Source: a virus
Length of the DNA stretch: 32,970 nucleotides
Direction: 5' to 3' (one strand)
Virus record (IMG/VR): IMGVR_UViG_3300035698_004036
Coordinates: 1-32,970 of that record
Every line of letters starts with the position of its first letter. Position 1 is the stretch's first letter. The position numbers and the translations under genes are program-made. Positions 19,684 through 28,855 of this stretch are shown piece by piece. The notes below the pieces were generated by a model. The model was not told the origin of the DNA. It saw only the letters and a program-made list of their open reading frames with translations, and ran no database searches.

Positions 19684-19866
19684 ATGGAAATAAAAGATAA
19701 GTGTGTATTTAACGCTAAAGCAGACCAATGTACGTTTCGTACAAGAACTAACGGCGACCATGTAACTTTTAGTAAAGGTATTCATGTAGATGCAGAAAAT
19801 GCGGCCGCGTTTGCGTATATGATTCAAATGGGTAAAGAACTTAAAATAGTGATTAAGGAGGCGTAA
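19684..19866 (+). CDS. hypothetical small protein
   Basis: 60 residues with AGGAT before ATG 19684; stop overlaps the next start (TAATG). Basic, beta-like (CVFNAKADQCTFRTRTNGDHVTF) then helical (AAAFAYMIQMG). Function unknown. Confidence 0.55.
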   Translation: MEIKDKCVFNAKADQCTFRTRTNGDHVTFSKGIHVDAENAAAFAYMIQMGKELKIVIKEA

Positions 19867-20462
19867 TGGCTCTTAATGACACGAAAATTTGTAACATGGC
19901 ATTAGGCAGACTAAAGAGTAAGAGGATTAACGATTATAGCGATTCTTCTGAAAATACAGTTCAGGCTATTCACTGTCGATTACATTACGAAACAACGAGA
20001 GATGCTCTTATTGAGTCTTATCCTTGGCGCTTTGCTTCTGCAAGGGCTACTTTAGCTGCCGATACGGAAACGCCTGACTTTGAGTTTGATTATCAATTCC
20101 TGCTTCCAGTAGATTTTCTTGCAATGAGGTCAATTTATGAAGATAGGTTCTCTGATGAAAATCTTAGGTCTTATAGATTAGAAGAAAATTTACTTTTAAC
20201 TAACGAGTCGAGTATGGAGATTAGGTATATTAAAAAAGTCACAGACCCAACGAAGTTTGACCAGCTATTTGTTAAATTATTTGTTTTGCTTTTGTCTGAT
20301 GAACTTATAGGGCCATTAGCAGGAGGCGATAAGGTTATTCAGGATAAAATAGATAGGGATAAAGCTAACTTAATACCAACTGTAAAGGCAATGAGTGGCC
20401 AGCAGACAAACACAATCGGCCAGTATGATTTGGAAACTTGGAATGATGCGAGATATACATAG
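19866..20462 (+). CDS. tail tubular protein A (T7 gp11-like)
   Basis: 198 residues. It forms the ring joining portal to nozzle. The opening NDTKICNMALGRLKSKRINDYSD, the segment CRLHYETTRDALIESYPWRFASARATLA (about 37-64) and the late FVLLLSDELIGPLAGGD helix are typical of gp11-like adaptors, where W-x-F-A follows a long helix. AAGGAGG precedes ATG 19866. Followed after one gene by tail tubular protein B. Confidence 0.87.
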   Translation: MALNDTKICNMALGRLKSKRINDYSDSSENTVQAIHCRLHYETTRDALIESYPWRFASARATLAADTETPDFEFDYQFLLPVDFLAMRSIYEDRFSDENLRSYRLEENLLLTNESSMEIRYIKKVTDPTKFDQLFVKLFVLLLSDELIGPLAGGDKVIQDKIDRDKANLIPTVKAMSGQQTNTIGQYDLETWNDARYT

Positions 20463-20495
20463 AAGATATGTTTCAATAAGAAGGAGGGCTTAGCC
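20463..20495 (+). promoter_or_regulatory. leader with perfect Shine-Dalgarno before ATC
   Basis: AAGGAGG at 20481-20487 stands 8 nt ahead of ATC 20496 and no in-frame ATG, GTG or TTG lies between the upstream stop (20460-20462) and there. Confidence 0.7.
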
Positions 20496-20873
20496 ATCGC
20501 TAACGAAGCTAAATTCGGTTATAAAGTTAGTGAAACTCTGACATTTACGGCGCTTCAGCCTGACGGTTCAGCAAGAGGTGCTGTTGGACAAAACCTAACT
20601 GAAACGGACGTTGGTGTTAGTGGTTATTATACAGCAACTCCGTCAACCGCGTTAGTTGGTGGTGATGTTGTTATTGTTAAAAATGCCGCTGGGAAAGTTG
20701 TTGGTTTCGGTGAATATCAACCAGAAGTAGATTGCGTTCTTATAGAAGGTGCAAACTTCACAGATACTCTTATCGGCGCAGATGGCGACACACTTGAAAG
20801 TCTATCTGACCAACTCGATACCGTTTCAGAGCAGGCAGCTACAGTATTTAATACTTATGGTCCGGGAGAATAA
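20496..20873 (+). CDS. hypothetical virion-region protein with apparent ATC start
   Basis: 125 codons from ATC 20496 to TAA 20871-20873, abutting ATG 20874. The frame reads (M/I)ANEAKFGYKVSETLTFTALQ, is free of stops, has normal composition, and its first codons ATC-GCT-AAC parallel ATG-GCT-AAT of the next gene. No canonical start exists within it. The middle is beta-like (DVVIVKNAAGKVVGFGEY); the end is acidic and helical, ending YGPGE. It probably initiates at ATC, or a sequencing error hides an ATG. Role unknown, likely tail-associated by position between tail tubular A and B. Confidence 0.65.
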   Translation: MANEAKFGYKVSETLTFTALQPDGSARGAVGQNLTETDVGVSGYYTATPSTALVGGDVVIVKNAAGKVVGFGEYQPEVDCVLIEGANFTDTLIGADGDTLESLSDQLDTVSEQAATVFNTYGPGE

Positions 20874-23408
20874 ATGGCTAATCTTAGTGTAATATCTTTA
20901 AATTCCGGCAAACTCACACCTTTAATAGATGTGCGGTCTGATATAGAGAAATATGCCTCTGGCTGTAGAATACTCGATAATATGATACCATTGATTTATG
21001 GGCCAGTTACACGCAGACCGGGAACTTTATACATAGCCGATGTAGACGACCACGACGTGAAATCTCGAATAGTTTCGTTTATTTACTCCGCTGATATTGC
21101 CTATAAGTTAGAGTTCAGTGATAAGGTTATCAACATCTATTATGAGGACACTTTAATAGAGGCTGATATAGTAACACCTTATGCCGAAGCCGATTTATTT
21201 CAACTACAAGTCAAGCAGTCCGCAGATGTAATGTGGATTGTTCACCCATCTTACGCACCGAGAAAATTATCAAGGGTTTCCGCTACTGATTTCACTCTTT
21301 CAGAAATAGTATTTGAAAGTGGCCCATTCATTAGGCGTAATGATATTGAAGAAGAAGATGACGTAACAATAGCCATTACAGGTTATACGGTAGCGACAGT
21401 TACCGATGGTATAGCTGGTGCAGGAGTATTTACTATCACTATGGATAACGCCACACTTGCTACCGCCGCCGTATTACTTTTACCAGAGAATAAAACTTTT
21501 TACATTACAAGCGCTACGGCAGATACGATTGATGGTGCTTATACTGTAGATACACTTAGGGCTACAACGGCAGTTGGAACAACGCTAACCGTTTATCCAA
21601 CGGAGGCTGTAGACTCAGACCCAGCGGATAATGGTCAGATAATGTTTGATGGTGGTACTGTAACTTTAACGGCCTCATCTCCAACATTCGTAACTGGAGA
21701 TTCGGGTCACACAGACGCATTATTCAAATTAACTCATAAAAGAGAAAAGACTATAACAAAGGGTAGTGGAACTGCGGTTGGTATTATTGGTGAGGCGATA
21801 GACGTTAAAGGTACTTGGACGTTTAATACCACAGGACATTGGGCGCAGACCGTTGAAATTCAGAGAATGGAAGATGGAACTAATTGGGAGACATTCAGGA
21901 CTTATGTTTCTACTATAATAGGCGGAATAGGGTCGAGGAATGTTCAGAAATCAGATGTTGAAGAAGTTAATGGCGTTCAGTATAGAATGTACGTTTCAGC
22001 TGTTGACGCTACTGCTGGAACTTGTACCGCCGACTTTACAGTAGATGCAAGTACACAGGATAGTATCTTTAAAATAACCGCTACAGCGTCAACTACATCT
22101 GCTACCGCTACGGCAATAATTGCTTCTCCTGAACACACAGCTACAAAGAGGTGGGCTGAGGGTTCATGGTCTGAGGTACGGGGTTATCCTTCAGCTATTA
22201 CATTCTTTGAAGAACGTTCTGTTTACGGATTTTCAACTAAAGACCCTCAGGATATATGGTTAAGTTATACAGGTAGGTATGAGGACTTTGATGCTGGTGT
22301 TAATGATGCAGATTCGTTTACTTTAACTTTACCAACTGCAAATAGGGGGAGATGGTTAGGCTCACTTGGTACTTTAGCTGCTGGCACTTCAGGCGATGAA
22401 TGGCGAGTAAAAGCACCACTTGACGAGGCATTAACTCCTAAGAACTGGGATATGAAACAACAAACTGCTCATGGAAGCGCTGATATTCAGGCGATGGCAG
22501 TAAATGAAGCGGTTTTATTTGTAGATTACGTTGCTCGTAAGGTTAGGGAATTTACATTTAACGACCCGAAACAAAAATATGTATCGCCTGATTTAACTTC
22601 TCTTGCCGAGGATATTACCTCTGGCGGTATTACAAGTTTAGCGGTACAGAAGAATCCAGATTCAATTATCTGGTTTACAATTAAAAATAGTCCTTATTTA
22701 ATTTCAATGACATACGAGAGAGAACAGAATGTAGTTGCGTGGTCAAATCACCCTCTTGGCGGTGGAGGAATAGCTGAATCAGTTTGTGTAACGCCCGGAA
22801 CAACTGAAGATATTGTAACCTTAACTGCTAAATTTACGATAAATAGTAGTACGAAAAGATTTATTCTTGATATGCAACCGAGGGACTTTGGATCTGTGAC
22901 AGACCCAACTAATTGCTTCTTTGTTGATGCTGGAATTATAGATACTGAAGGTGATGTTACGATTACAGGATTAGGTCATTTAGAGGGCAAAGATGTGTCT
23001 GTTCTTGTAAATGGTGCGGTACAGGCAAGTAAGGTCGTTTCTGATGGTGAAATAACCATTGATGAGATTGGTAATAGAGTAGTAGTAGGGCTTCCATTGA
23101 CCTATAAAGTAAGTCCAATGAGAATGGATATAAATACTCAAACCGGAACGACTTTAGGTGAGGTTAAAAACATATCTAAATTATATATTAGTTTCTTTGC
23201 TACTGGTAATGCGAGATACGGAGATGATGAAGATACTTACGATATACCTTTTAGAACCGAAGAAGATTACGGTTCACCGCCAAACTTATTTACAGGATTC
23301 AAAGAAGTAGATTTCGACGGTGGATTTACTACCGATGATACAATAATAATTTCAGGCTCAGACCCTTTACCGTGTACGATTAGGGCGATTGTTGCCAGTA
23401 TAGATTAG
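20874..23408 (+). CDS. tail tubular protein B (T7 gp12-like nozzle)
   Basis: 844 residues, the size range of gp12-type nozzles. The N-terminus with LSVISLNSGKLTPLIDVRSDIEKYASGCRILDNMIPLIYGPVTRRPGT is the hallmark of this family. Inserted beta-rich domains (about 165-420) with many Thr/Asp repeats precede the conserved core that resumes at EHTATKRWAEGSWSEVRGYPSAITFFEERSVYGFS. A six-fold ring at the tail tip is expected. Preceded by GGGAG. Confidence 0.87.
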   Translation: MANLSVISLNSGKLTPLIDVRSDIEKYASGCRILDNMIPLIYGPVTRRPGTLYIADVDDHDVKSRIVSFIYSADIAYKLEFSDKVINIYYEDTLIEADIVTPYAEADLFQLQVKQSADVMWIVHPSYAPRKLSRVSATDFTLSEIVFESGPFIRRNDIEEEDDVTIAITGYTVATVTDGIAGAGVFTITMDNATLATAAVLLLPENKTFYITSATADTIDGAYTVDTLRATTAVGTTLTVYPTEAVDSDPADNGQIMFDGGTVTLTASSPTFVTGDSGHTDALFKLTHKREKTITKGSGTAVGIIGEAIDVKGTWTFNTTGHWAQTVEIQRMEDGTNWETFRTYVSTIIGGIGSRNVQKSDVEEVNGVQYRMYVSAVDATAGTCTADFTVDASTQDSIFKITATASTTSATATAIIASPEHTATKRWAEGSWSEVRGYPSAITFFEERSVYGFSTKDPQDIWLSYTGRYEDFDAGVNDADSFTLTLPTANRGRWLGSLGTLAAGTSGDEWRVKAPLDEALTPKNWDMKQQTAHGSADIQAMAVNEAVLFVDYVARKVREFTFNDPKQKYVSPDLTSLAEDITSGGITSLAVQKNPDSIIWFTIKNSPYLISMTYEREQNVVAWSNHPLGGGGIAESVCVTPGTTEDIVTLTAKFTINSSTKRFILDMQPRDFGSVTDPTNCFFVDAGIIDTEGDVTITGLGHLEGKDVSVLVNGAVQASKVVSDGEITIDEIGNRVVVGLPLTYKVSPMRMDINTQTGTTLGEVKNISKLYISFFATGNARYGDDEDTYDIPFRTEEDYGSPPNLFTGFKEVDFDGGFTTDDTIIISGSDPLPCTIRAIVASID

Positions 23409-23416
23409 GAGATAAA

Positions 23417-25297
23417 ATGGCATTTACAAATCAAACAAACAGAACATCTGCAACTGGTAGCGCAGCTGTAGGTCAGGTAATACCTTACACATTCCCAATA
23501 TCTGATACGAGCGACTTAGCTGTGTATAAGAGAATAACCGCTACTGGTGTAGAAACCTTACTTACAGAGACCACCAATTACACAGTAACAATAGATGGTG
23601 ATTCAGGTGGTAACGTAACTACTGTTACTGCTATTGCCGCTACCGAGCAGATTCACATTATAAGAGATACTCCGAACACGCAAGAATTAGACCTTGAGCA
23701 AGGTGGTTCGTTTAACGCTGAGAATATTGAAGATGCTATTGATAAGAATACTAAACTTAACATAGAAAACTTAGACCAACTCGATAGGACATTAAAGTTT
23801 TCAGATACCGACCCGTCATCTTCTTTTTCTGATATGCCAAACTCTATTGATAGGGCAAGTAAAAACCTTACGTTTGATGCCACTGGTAAGCCAACCGCTT
23901 CTTCTTCCGTTGAAACTGGTACGGTAGCTTTTACGGCTATTGGAGAGGATATTGCAGGTGCGGCCAATGCTTTAGCTGAAAGAGCTTTACTCGAATTAGA
24001 TACTACTGATGATGTAGAATTTGCCGCAATAGCAGGAACTACGGGTACTTTCAGTGGTGCTGTGTCTGGAACGACAGGTACTTTTAGTGGTGCTGGTAGT
24101 TTTAGCGGATTTGCAGATATTAAAACTAAATCACCTTGGGTTGACGTTACTCATCCAGACTTCGGCGCAGACGATACTGGCGCTACAGATGCAACAGCGG
24201 CTATACAAGCGGCAGTAGATTCATTCGGACAAGACACTACGCAAACTCCAACTGGTGGTGGTATAGTTTTACTTCCGCCCGGTACATTCAAAGTTGATTC
24301 ACAGATAAATGTATATTCTGGCGTTTATATAGTAGGCTCTGGTCAGGGTTCTACTATAATAGATGCTTCTGCCCTTGGTGCTGCCGGTAGTTGGGTATTT
24401 AAGACTATTTCCAACTGTAACTACTTTGGATTTGAGGGTATGACAATCGATGGTTCAAACCAAACGGTATCGGCCGGTGGAATTAAGATAGGTAACGATT
24501 CCGGTGATGCTGGTAAATATATTGCTCACTTTTACGTTAGGGATTTAATAGCTAAAAATTTCTGGAAAGCCGGTAGTATTGGTCTATCACTCACAAATCC
24601 GTCACATGGAGTAGTTGCTAATGTAACAACAACTGGAATGAATGGTGCTGGTGGAATTGGTTGTTTAATAAAAGCCAACAAAGACGTAACCGGAGTAATC
24701 AGTTTCAATGGTTGTAAATTTGGTTCTCCTTATGTAGGTGTAGGTACTCCTTGTAAAACTGGGTTAAAAATAGCTGCTGATACTGCTGTTGTAGATGTTG
24801 GAGAATTAACTTTTAATGGATGCTTCTTTGGTGGCGATACTTACGGAATTGATATGGATGTTGTAACTAATACTGCAATGATACCGCGAAATATTGCAAT
24901 CAGAGGATGTATGTTTGAGTCTGATTTTTCGACTGCTGCCTTAAAGATTTCTAATGCCCACAATCTTAGCGTAGAAAATTGTGGTTTTCACGGTCACGGT
25001 GTTGCTCCAGTGGGCGTTCTGTTCGATAGAACAGGCGATGCGAGAAATGTCCGTATCCAGAACAATTCATTTGTAGATATCTTAACTGATTGTGTTAAAC
25101 TCACAGCGTCAGGCGTGGGGAGATACGAAAACATAACTGTCGGAGGATTTTTTTTACAGTCAAGTACCCCAACTCATGTAAACGATACGGGTGGTTACGC
25201 TACATTACTTGATAGCATATTAACCGCAAACAACGTCTTAACGTATGATGGCGATGTTGTCACATACGATGGCGATATACTAACTTATGTAAACTAA
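23417..25297 (+). CDS. tailspike with pectate-lyase-like beta-helix
   Basis: 626 residues. Residues 1 to about 130 resemble the T7 tail-fibre N-terminal attachment domain. A repeat region (about 208-231, TTGTFSGAV-type) precedes HPDFGADDTGATDATAAIQAA (about 246-266) and GGGIVLLPPGTFKV, the signature of the pectate-lyase superfamily beta-helix. The remainder shows beta-helix spacing (IGLSLTNPSHGVV, VENCGFHGHG). Such spikes bind and often cleave surface polysaccharide of the host. The C-terminus ends in short repeats LTYDGDV-VTYDGDI-LTYVN. TTAGGAG precedes the ATG. Confidence 0.85.
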   Translation: MAFTNQTNRTSATGSAAVGQVIPYTFPISDTSDLAVYKRITATGVETLLTETTNYTVTIDGDSGGNVTTVTAIAATEQIHIIRDTPNTQELDLEQGGSFNAENIEDAIDKNTKLNIENLDQLDRTLKFSDTDPSSSFSDMPNSIDRASKNLTFDATGKPTASSSVETGTVAFTAIGEDIAGAANALAERALLELDTTDDVEFAAIAGTTGTFSGAVSGTTGTFSGAGSFSGFADIKTKSPWVDVTHPDFGADDTGATDATAAIQAAVDSFGQDTTQTPTGGGIVLLPPGTFKVDSQINVYSGVYIVGSGQGSTIIDASALGAAGSWVFKTISNCNYFGFEGMTIDGSNQTVSAGGIKIGNDSGDAGKYIAHFYVRDLIAKNFWKAGSIGLSLTNPSHGVVANVTTTGMNGAGGIGCLIKANKDVTGVISFNGCKFGSPYVGVGTPCKTGLKIAADTAVVDVGELTFNGCFFGGDTYGIDMDVVTNTAMIPRNIAIRGCMFESDFSTAALKISNAHNLSVENCGFHGHGVAPVGVLFDRTGDARNVRIQNNSFVDILTDCVKLTASGVGRYENITVGGFFLQSSTPTHVNDTGGYATLLDSILTANNVLTYDGDVVTYDGDILTYVN

Positions 25298-25307
25298 TGG
25301 AGAATCA

Positions 25308-25727
25308 ATGGCAAAGGCAAAAGAAAAAGGAATAATGTTATTAAGTAGTACCTCGGTAATTATAGGTACGGCCTCAAACGGTACAAAATTAGACCTCTAT
25401 ACTGTTCCATCTGGTAAGGATTGTATTGTGGATTTTGTTATTTTGCGTAATCCGTCCGCAACTCTGTCTGGCTGTACCGATGTGAACTTTGGAACAGGAG
25501 CGGGAACGACTGGTACTTGGCTGGATAATGAAACTGGGGTTTTTGAATTAAATGCTACAACTGAATATATGAAACTCATTGCAGATGACTCAACAAGTAA
25601 TGACCTTCCAATTATTGACGGCGATGATACTACGGCAGCAAATAGAGAGTTTGGTATTTATGTTGTTGCCGGTGCGACTGGTGCGGCATATACGGTTACT
25701 ATTGATGTATTCGGTTACCTATTCTAA
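25308..25727 (+). CDS. beta-rich virion protein
   Basis: 139 residues, beta-rich, with a late GIYVVAGATGAAYTVTIDVFGYLF ending that resembles the C-terminal strand-pairs of the two paralogs at 18880-19674. TGGAG precedes ATG 25308. Could be a spike-associated or capsid-decorating subunit. Function unassigned. Confidence 0.55.
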   Translation: MAKAKEKGIMLLSSTSVIIGTASNGTKLDLYTVPSGKDCIVDFVILRNPSATLSGCTDVNFGTGAGTTGTWLDNETGVFELNATTEYMKLIADDSTSNDLPIIDGDDTTAANREFGIYVVAGATGAAYTVTIDVFGYLF

Positions 25728-26114
25728 ATGATAACCGAAGAACCAAATATATCATTAGATTTACTATCTGAACATTTTACCGAATGTGGAGACTATACGA
25801 AAGATGTTATACTCAAGGAATTGGAATATTGGCGTGGAGTTACAGATTTTCTTGTCTTGGTATGTAGGAATAATAATAAGGTGGACGGTTTTCTTATCGG
25901 CTATCGTGATAGAAATAGGCTATGGATTAGTCAGGTTTGGCATAAAACTGGTACAGACATTAAGGAATCTCGTGAAGTGGTTAATCGTGCTAAGGCTTGG
26001 TCTAAGGAACGTGGCATGACGAGTTTAAATGCAGAGACAAAAAGAAATGAGTTTCGCGCAATGGAAAGATATGGTTGGCAAGAATTTTCTGTGAATATGA
26101 GGATAGATTTATAA
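25728..26114 (+). CDS. GNAT-fold acetyltransferase-like protein
   Basis: 128 residues. LVLVCRNNNKVDGFLIGYRDRNRLWISQVWH gives the central strands of an N-acyltransferase fold, and KAWSKERGMTSLNAETKRNEFRAMERYGWQ gives the helix and final N-x-x-x-x-R-x-x-x-x-Y-G-W block common to GNAT enzymes. No full acetyl-CoA loop (R/Q-x-x-G-x-G/A) is clear, so it may be a structural derivative. No Shine-Dalgarno; coupled to the preceding stop. Confidence 0.55.
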   Translation: MITEEPNISLDLLSEHFTECGDYTKDVILKELEYWRGVTDFLVLVCRNNNKVDGFLIGYRDRNRLWISQVWHKTGTDIKESREVVNRAKAWSKERGMTSLNAETKRNEFRAMERYGWQEFSVNMRIDL

Positions 26115-26356
26115 TGGAAACAATTAAAGTATTATACAATGATTACGAATTTCAAATCTGTCCAGCGCATTTTAATTTTCGATGGAAAGGTGGCGGTTCA
26201 CCAAAATTACCACCACCAGCACCACCTAAAGCTATACCTGATAAAGCAATAGATGTCGAAGATGAGGCACGGCGCAAGTTACCGCGTGGTAGGAGAGATA
26301 CATTCTTAACAGGCGATTTAGTACCAATAACAGAAAAGAAGAAAAAATTAGGATGA
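26114..26356 (+). CDS. hypothetical small protein of the internal-virion block
   Basis: 80 residues from ATG 26114 (coupled, with GAGGATAG upstream). Contains a Pro-rich segment (SPKLPPPAPPKAIP) and DEARRKLPRGRRDTFLTGDLVP, a pattern seen in small proteins next to podovirus ejection genes. Ends in KKKKLG. Confidence 0.6.
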   Translation: METIKVLYNDYEFQICPAHFNFRWKGGGSPKLPPPAPPKAIPDKAIDVEDEARRKLPRGRRDTFLTGDLVPITEKKKKLG

Positions 26357-26796
26357 AGCGATTGATTCAAAAACCTTTTAATCCTGAAGATGCAATGTCT
26401 CTTGTCGGTAAAAGTTCTGAAAAAACTTCTGATATAGAACTGGCATCTTTCGAGATACTTGGTCATCAGTCTATTGCTCAGACTTGGTGGTATGAAGATA
26501 CCGTTATAGGCTGTGGTGGTGTTATTCTAAGCGACCCGCCTGAAGCTTGGAGTATAGTTAATGAAAAAACTGCTAACGACTTTAAGAGAGAACTCCTCGT
26601 AGGCTCTAAGAGATTTCTCGAACAGACTGCTAAAGACAACAACATAGAGTACATGAGAGCAAGCTGGCAGGTAAATTTCAGTCCTGAAATACACTGGCTT
26701 GAACACTTGGGCTTTGAAAAAGAAGATGAGGTTATAGAGATAAACGATATGAAGTCTTATGTGTACTCAAGGAGGTTCAAATGGGAATCTTTATAG
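26353..26796 (+). CDS. internal virion protein A-like (T7 gp13 position)
   Basis: 147 residues. Strands IAQTWWYEDTVIGCGGVIL, the long helix TANDFKRELLVGSKRFLEQTAKDN and ending YMRASWQVNFSPEIHWLEHLGFEKEDE give a GNAT-like fold, as in T7 gp13-type proteins that precede gp14-16. Overlaps neighbours on both sides by 4 and 16 nt. Confidence 0.55.
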   Translation: MKRLIQKPFNPEDAMSLVGKSSEKTSDIELASFEILGHQSIAQTWWYEDTVIGCGGVILSDPPEAWSIVNEKTANDFKRELLVGSKRFLEQTAKDNNIEYMRASWQVNFSPEIHWLEHLGFEKEDEVIEINDMKSYVYSRRFKWESL

Positions 26797-27479
26797 GAAT
26801 AGCATTAGCCGCGCAAGCAGCCGCTGCCGCTGCCGTATCTTCCGTTGCTGCAATAGCTGTTGGAACCGCTGGAGTAGGTGGTGCTGCTGGAAGCGCTGGT
26901 CTATTAGGTACTGGAGGCGCTTTTACTGGGGCAGGTCTTGTAGCTGGCGGAGCAGCAGGATTGGGTGCTTATAGTTCTTATGCTTCTGGTCAAGCCGCAA
27001 AACAACAAGGCGAAAATCAAGAAAAGATGGCAGAGTACAACGCTCAGGTTGAGCAACGTAACGCTGACGCTGCCAGAATGAAATCTAAATTTGAGTCTAA
27101 AAGACAAGCAGAAGCTGCTAATCGGGCAAAGAGTAGTTTGACTGCCGGTTTAGGTAAGGCTGGTGGTTTAGGTTCTCCTGTCGCTGGCGACTTAGCCGCT
27201 GAACAAGCATCTGAACTTGAACTTGAAAATCTACTGATAGGTTACGAGGGCGAGACTTTAGCCATGAGGCACGAATCACAAGCGTCAATGGATATAATGG
27301 CAGGCAAAAACGCAGCGGCAAGGGGAAAGGCTGGCGCAACCACAGGGTATATTGGCGCTGGAACTTCATTACTTACCGGATTCGCTGCGGTTGGTACTGG
27401 CGGTACTGGCGGTACTGGAGGAAAGTGGAGAAATGACCCTAAGAATATGATGCGTGGAAGTTCTTCGAGGAACTTTTAA
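26781..27479 (+). CDS. internal virion protein B-like (T7 gp14-like)
   Basis: 232 residues. The first 65 are Ala/Gly-rich and hydrophobic (membrane-inserting type), followed by a Gln/Glu/Ala coiled coil (EKMAEYNAQVEQRNADAARM), SLTAGLGKAGGLGSPVAGDLA and a hydrophobic C-terminal segment (GYIGAGTSLLTGFAAVGTG). In T7, gp14 forms the outer-membrane pore for DNA ejection. A strong AAGGAGG precedes ATG 26781. Confidence 0.75.
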   Translation: MGIFIGIALAAQAAAAAAVSSVAAIAVGTAGVGGAAGSAGLLGTGGAFTGAGLVAGGAAGLGAYSSYASGQAAKQQGENQEKMAEYNAQVEQRNADAARMKSKFESKRQAEAANRAKSSLTAGLGKAGGLGSPVAGDLAAEQASELELENLLIGYEGETLAMRHESQASMDIMAGKNAAARGKAGATTGYIGAGTSLLTGFAAVGTGGTGGTGGKWRNDPKNMMRGSSSRNF

Positions 27480-27496
27480 TAATACAAGGATAAATA

Positions 27497-28855
27497 ATGG
27501 ATAGATTCCCAATATATAGAAGTACAAAACAATTACCCGGCGTTGGCACTTCGGTAAGGGCTAATTTTAATACCGATACTGGCGAGGGTCAGGTGTGGGG
27601 GGCGATAGGTAATGCGGCAAATACTATTGCGGACTTAGGCGTTAAGTGGGATTTAATGGACGCGAAAGCCCAGCTTAATGAAAGTAGTATCGTCGCCAAT
27701 GATGTTATTAACGGATTTTATACCGAACTATCGGGGAATAATGACCCGAATACTTATGGTGAAAGCCTTAATAAACTGTACGAAAACTTAGATAGCATAT
27801 CCCCCAAAAATCCAAGAGCTAATAGTCTATTTAAAAAAAACATATCAGACAAAAAATTAAGTATAGCGAAAGACGTTAGGGGAATTGCGGAGAAAAAACT
27901 TGAATCTAATGTTCAATCGTCAGACTTTCTATTATTGCAAAAATCAAAGGAAACTGGAGACTTCTCTGACTATAAATCATCTGTAATTACAGGACAGAAA
28001 CTTGGAGTTTATACAGCGAAAGAAGCTGAATCTCTAATTGATTCTGCAAATAAAGACGCTGAAATATTGGTTGAAAAAAGGCTTGTATACGACAAAGAAC
28101 AGTTAGAACTCAAACAAGAATCGGATAGAGATGGGCTTGGACAAGCATTAGAAGATGGAACTATAGATTACGGAATGATAAACAATACTTCTCTTGATGA
28201 AAAAGAGCAGGATTCGTATCGTATAAAAATGGAGAATGAGGTTACGAGAAGGGGAACAGAGAAACCAATAGTTACAAATCAGTTAATTGCTGGTGATTTA
28301 GAAGCCGATGCCTATAAGATATGGATGGGTGCAGTTAATGTCAAAGATTTTAACAAGTCATTATCAAGAGCAAGATATGGAGATTTAATTGACGGGAAAT
28401 TCCAGTATGAATTTAAAGGTGTTTTAAGTGATACGCCTTTTATAGATGATACTACATATTCAAGCCTTAGAAGTCTTGCAACCAAAGAACTAAAGCAGTC
28501 ACAAGCTAAGGGTCTTAGTGATGCCTCATATTACGCCAAGGGTCAGTTGGTTAAGATACCAGACGACAAAGACGTATTTGCTCTTATCGCAGATTTCACA
28601 AAACAACAAAAGGAAAACGTACTAAATGAAAGACAGATACAACTTGAGAACTGGACGCAATTCAACCGGTCTATGAAATTATGGCAGACGGAGAATCCAG
28701 ATGCTACGGAGAGCGACTATTATATCGAGTCACACAAAAAGCTGCCTCTTTATATGAATAGAGAAGAAAGTGATATAACTGGAGTTAAGGTTCTTTCTGA
28801 AAAAGAAAAAAGACGACAACGATATTTAGAGTTAAAAGCAAAGGCTTCTAAATAA
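27497..28855 (+). CDS. internal virion protein C-like (T7 gp15-like)
   Basis: 452 residues, largely helical and charged, starting DRFPIYRSTKQLPGVGTSVRANF. Its place between the gp14-like and gp16-like genes and its helical repeat character fit the gp15 ejection-tube protein. AAGGAT precedes ATG 27497. It is smaller than T7 gp15 (about 750 residues), so it may lack a domain. Confidence 0.65.
   Translation: MDRFPIYRSTKQLPGVGTSVRANFNTDTGEGQVWGAIGNAANTIADLGVKWDLMDAKAQLNESSIVANDVINGFYTELSGNNDPNTYGESLNKLYENLDSISPKNPRANSLFKKNISDKKLSIAKDVRGIAEKKLESNVQSSDFLLLQKSKETGDFSDYKSSVITGQKLGVYTAKEAESLIDSANKDAEILVEKRLVYDKEQLELKQESDRDGLGQALEDGTIDYGMINNTSLDEKEQDSYRIKMENEVTRRGTEKPIVTNQLIAGDLEADAYKIWMGAVNVKDFNKSLSRARYGDLIDGKFQYEFKGVLSDTPFIDDTTYSSLRSLATKELKQSQAKGLSDASYYAKGQLVKIPDDKDVFALIADFTKQQKENVLNERQIQLENWTQFNRSMKLWQTENPDATESDYYIESHKKLPLYMNREESDITGVKVLSEKEKRRQRYLELKAKASK

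Noticed and set aside
23653-23967. 104-codon minus-strand frame in the tailspike gene
   Set aside because: Antisense shadow; composition is that of complemented Thr/Ala codons.
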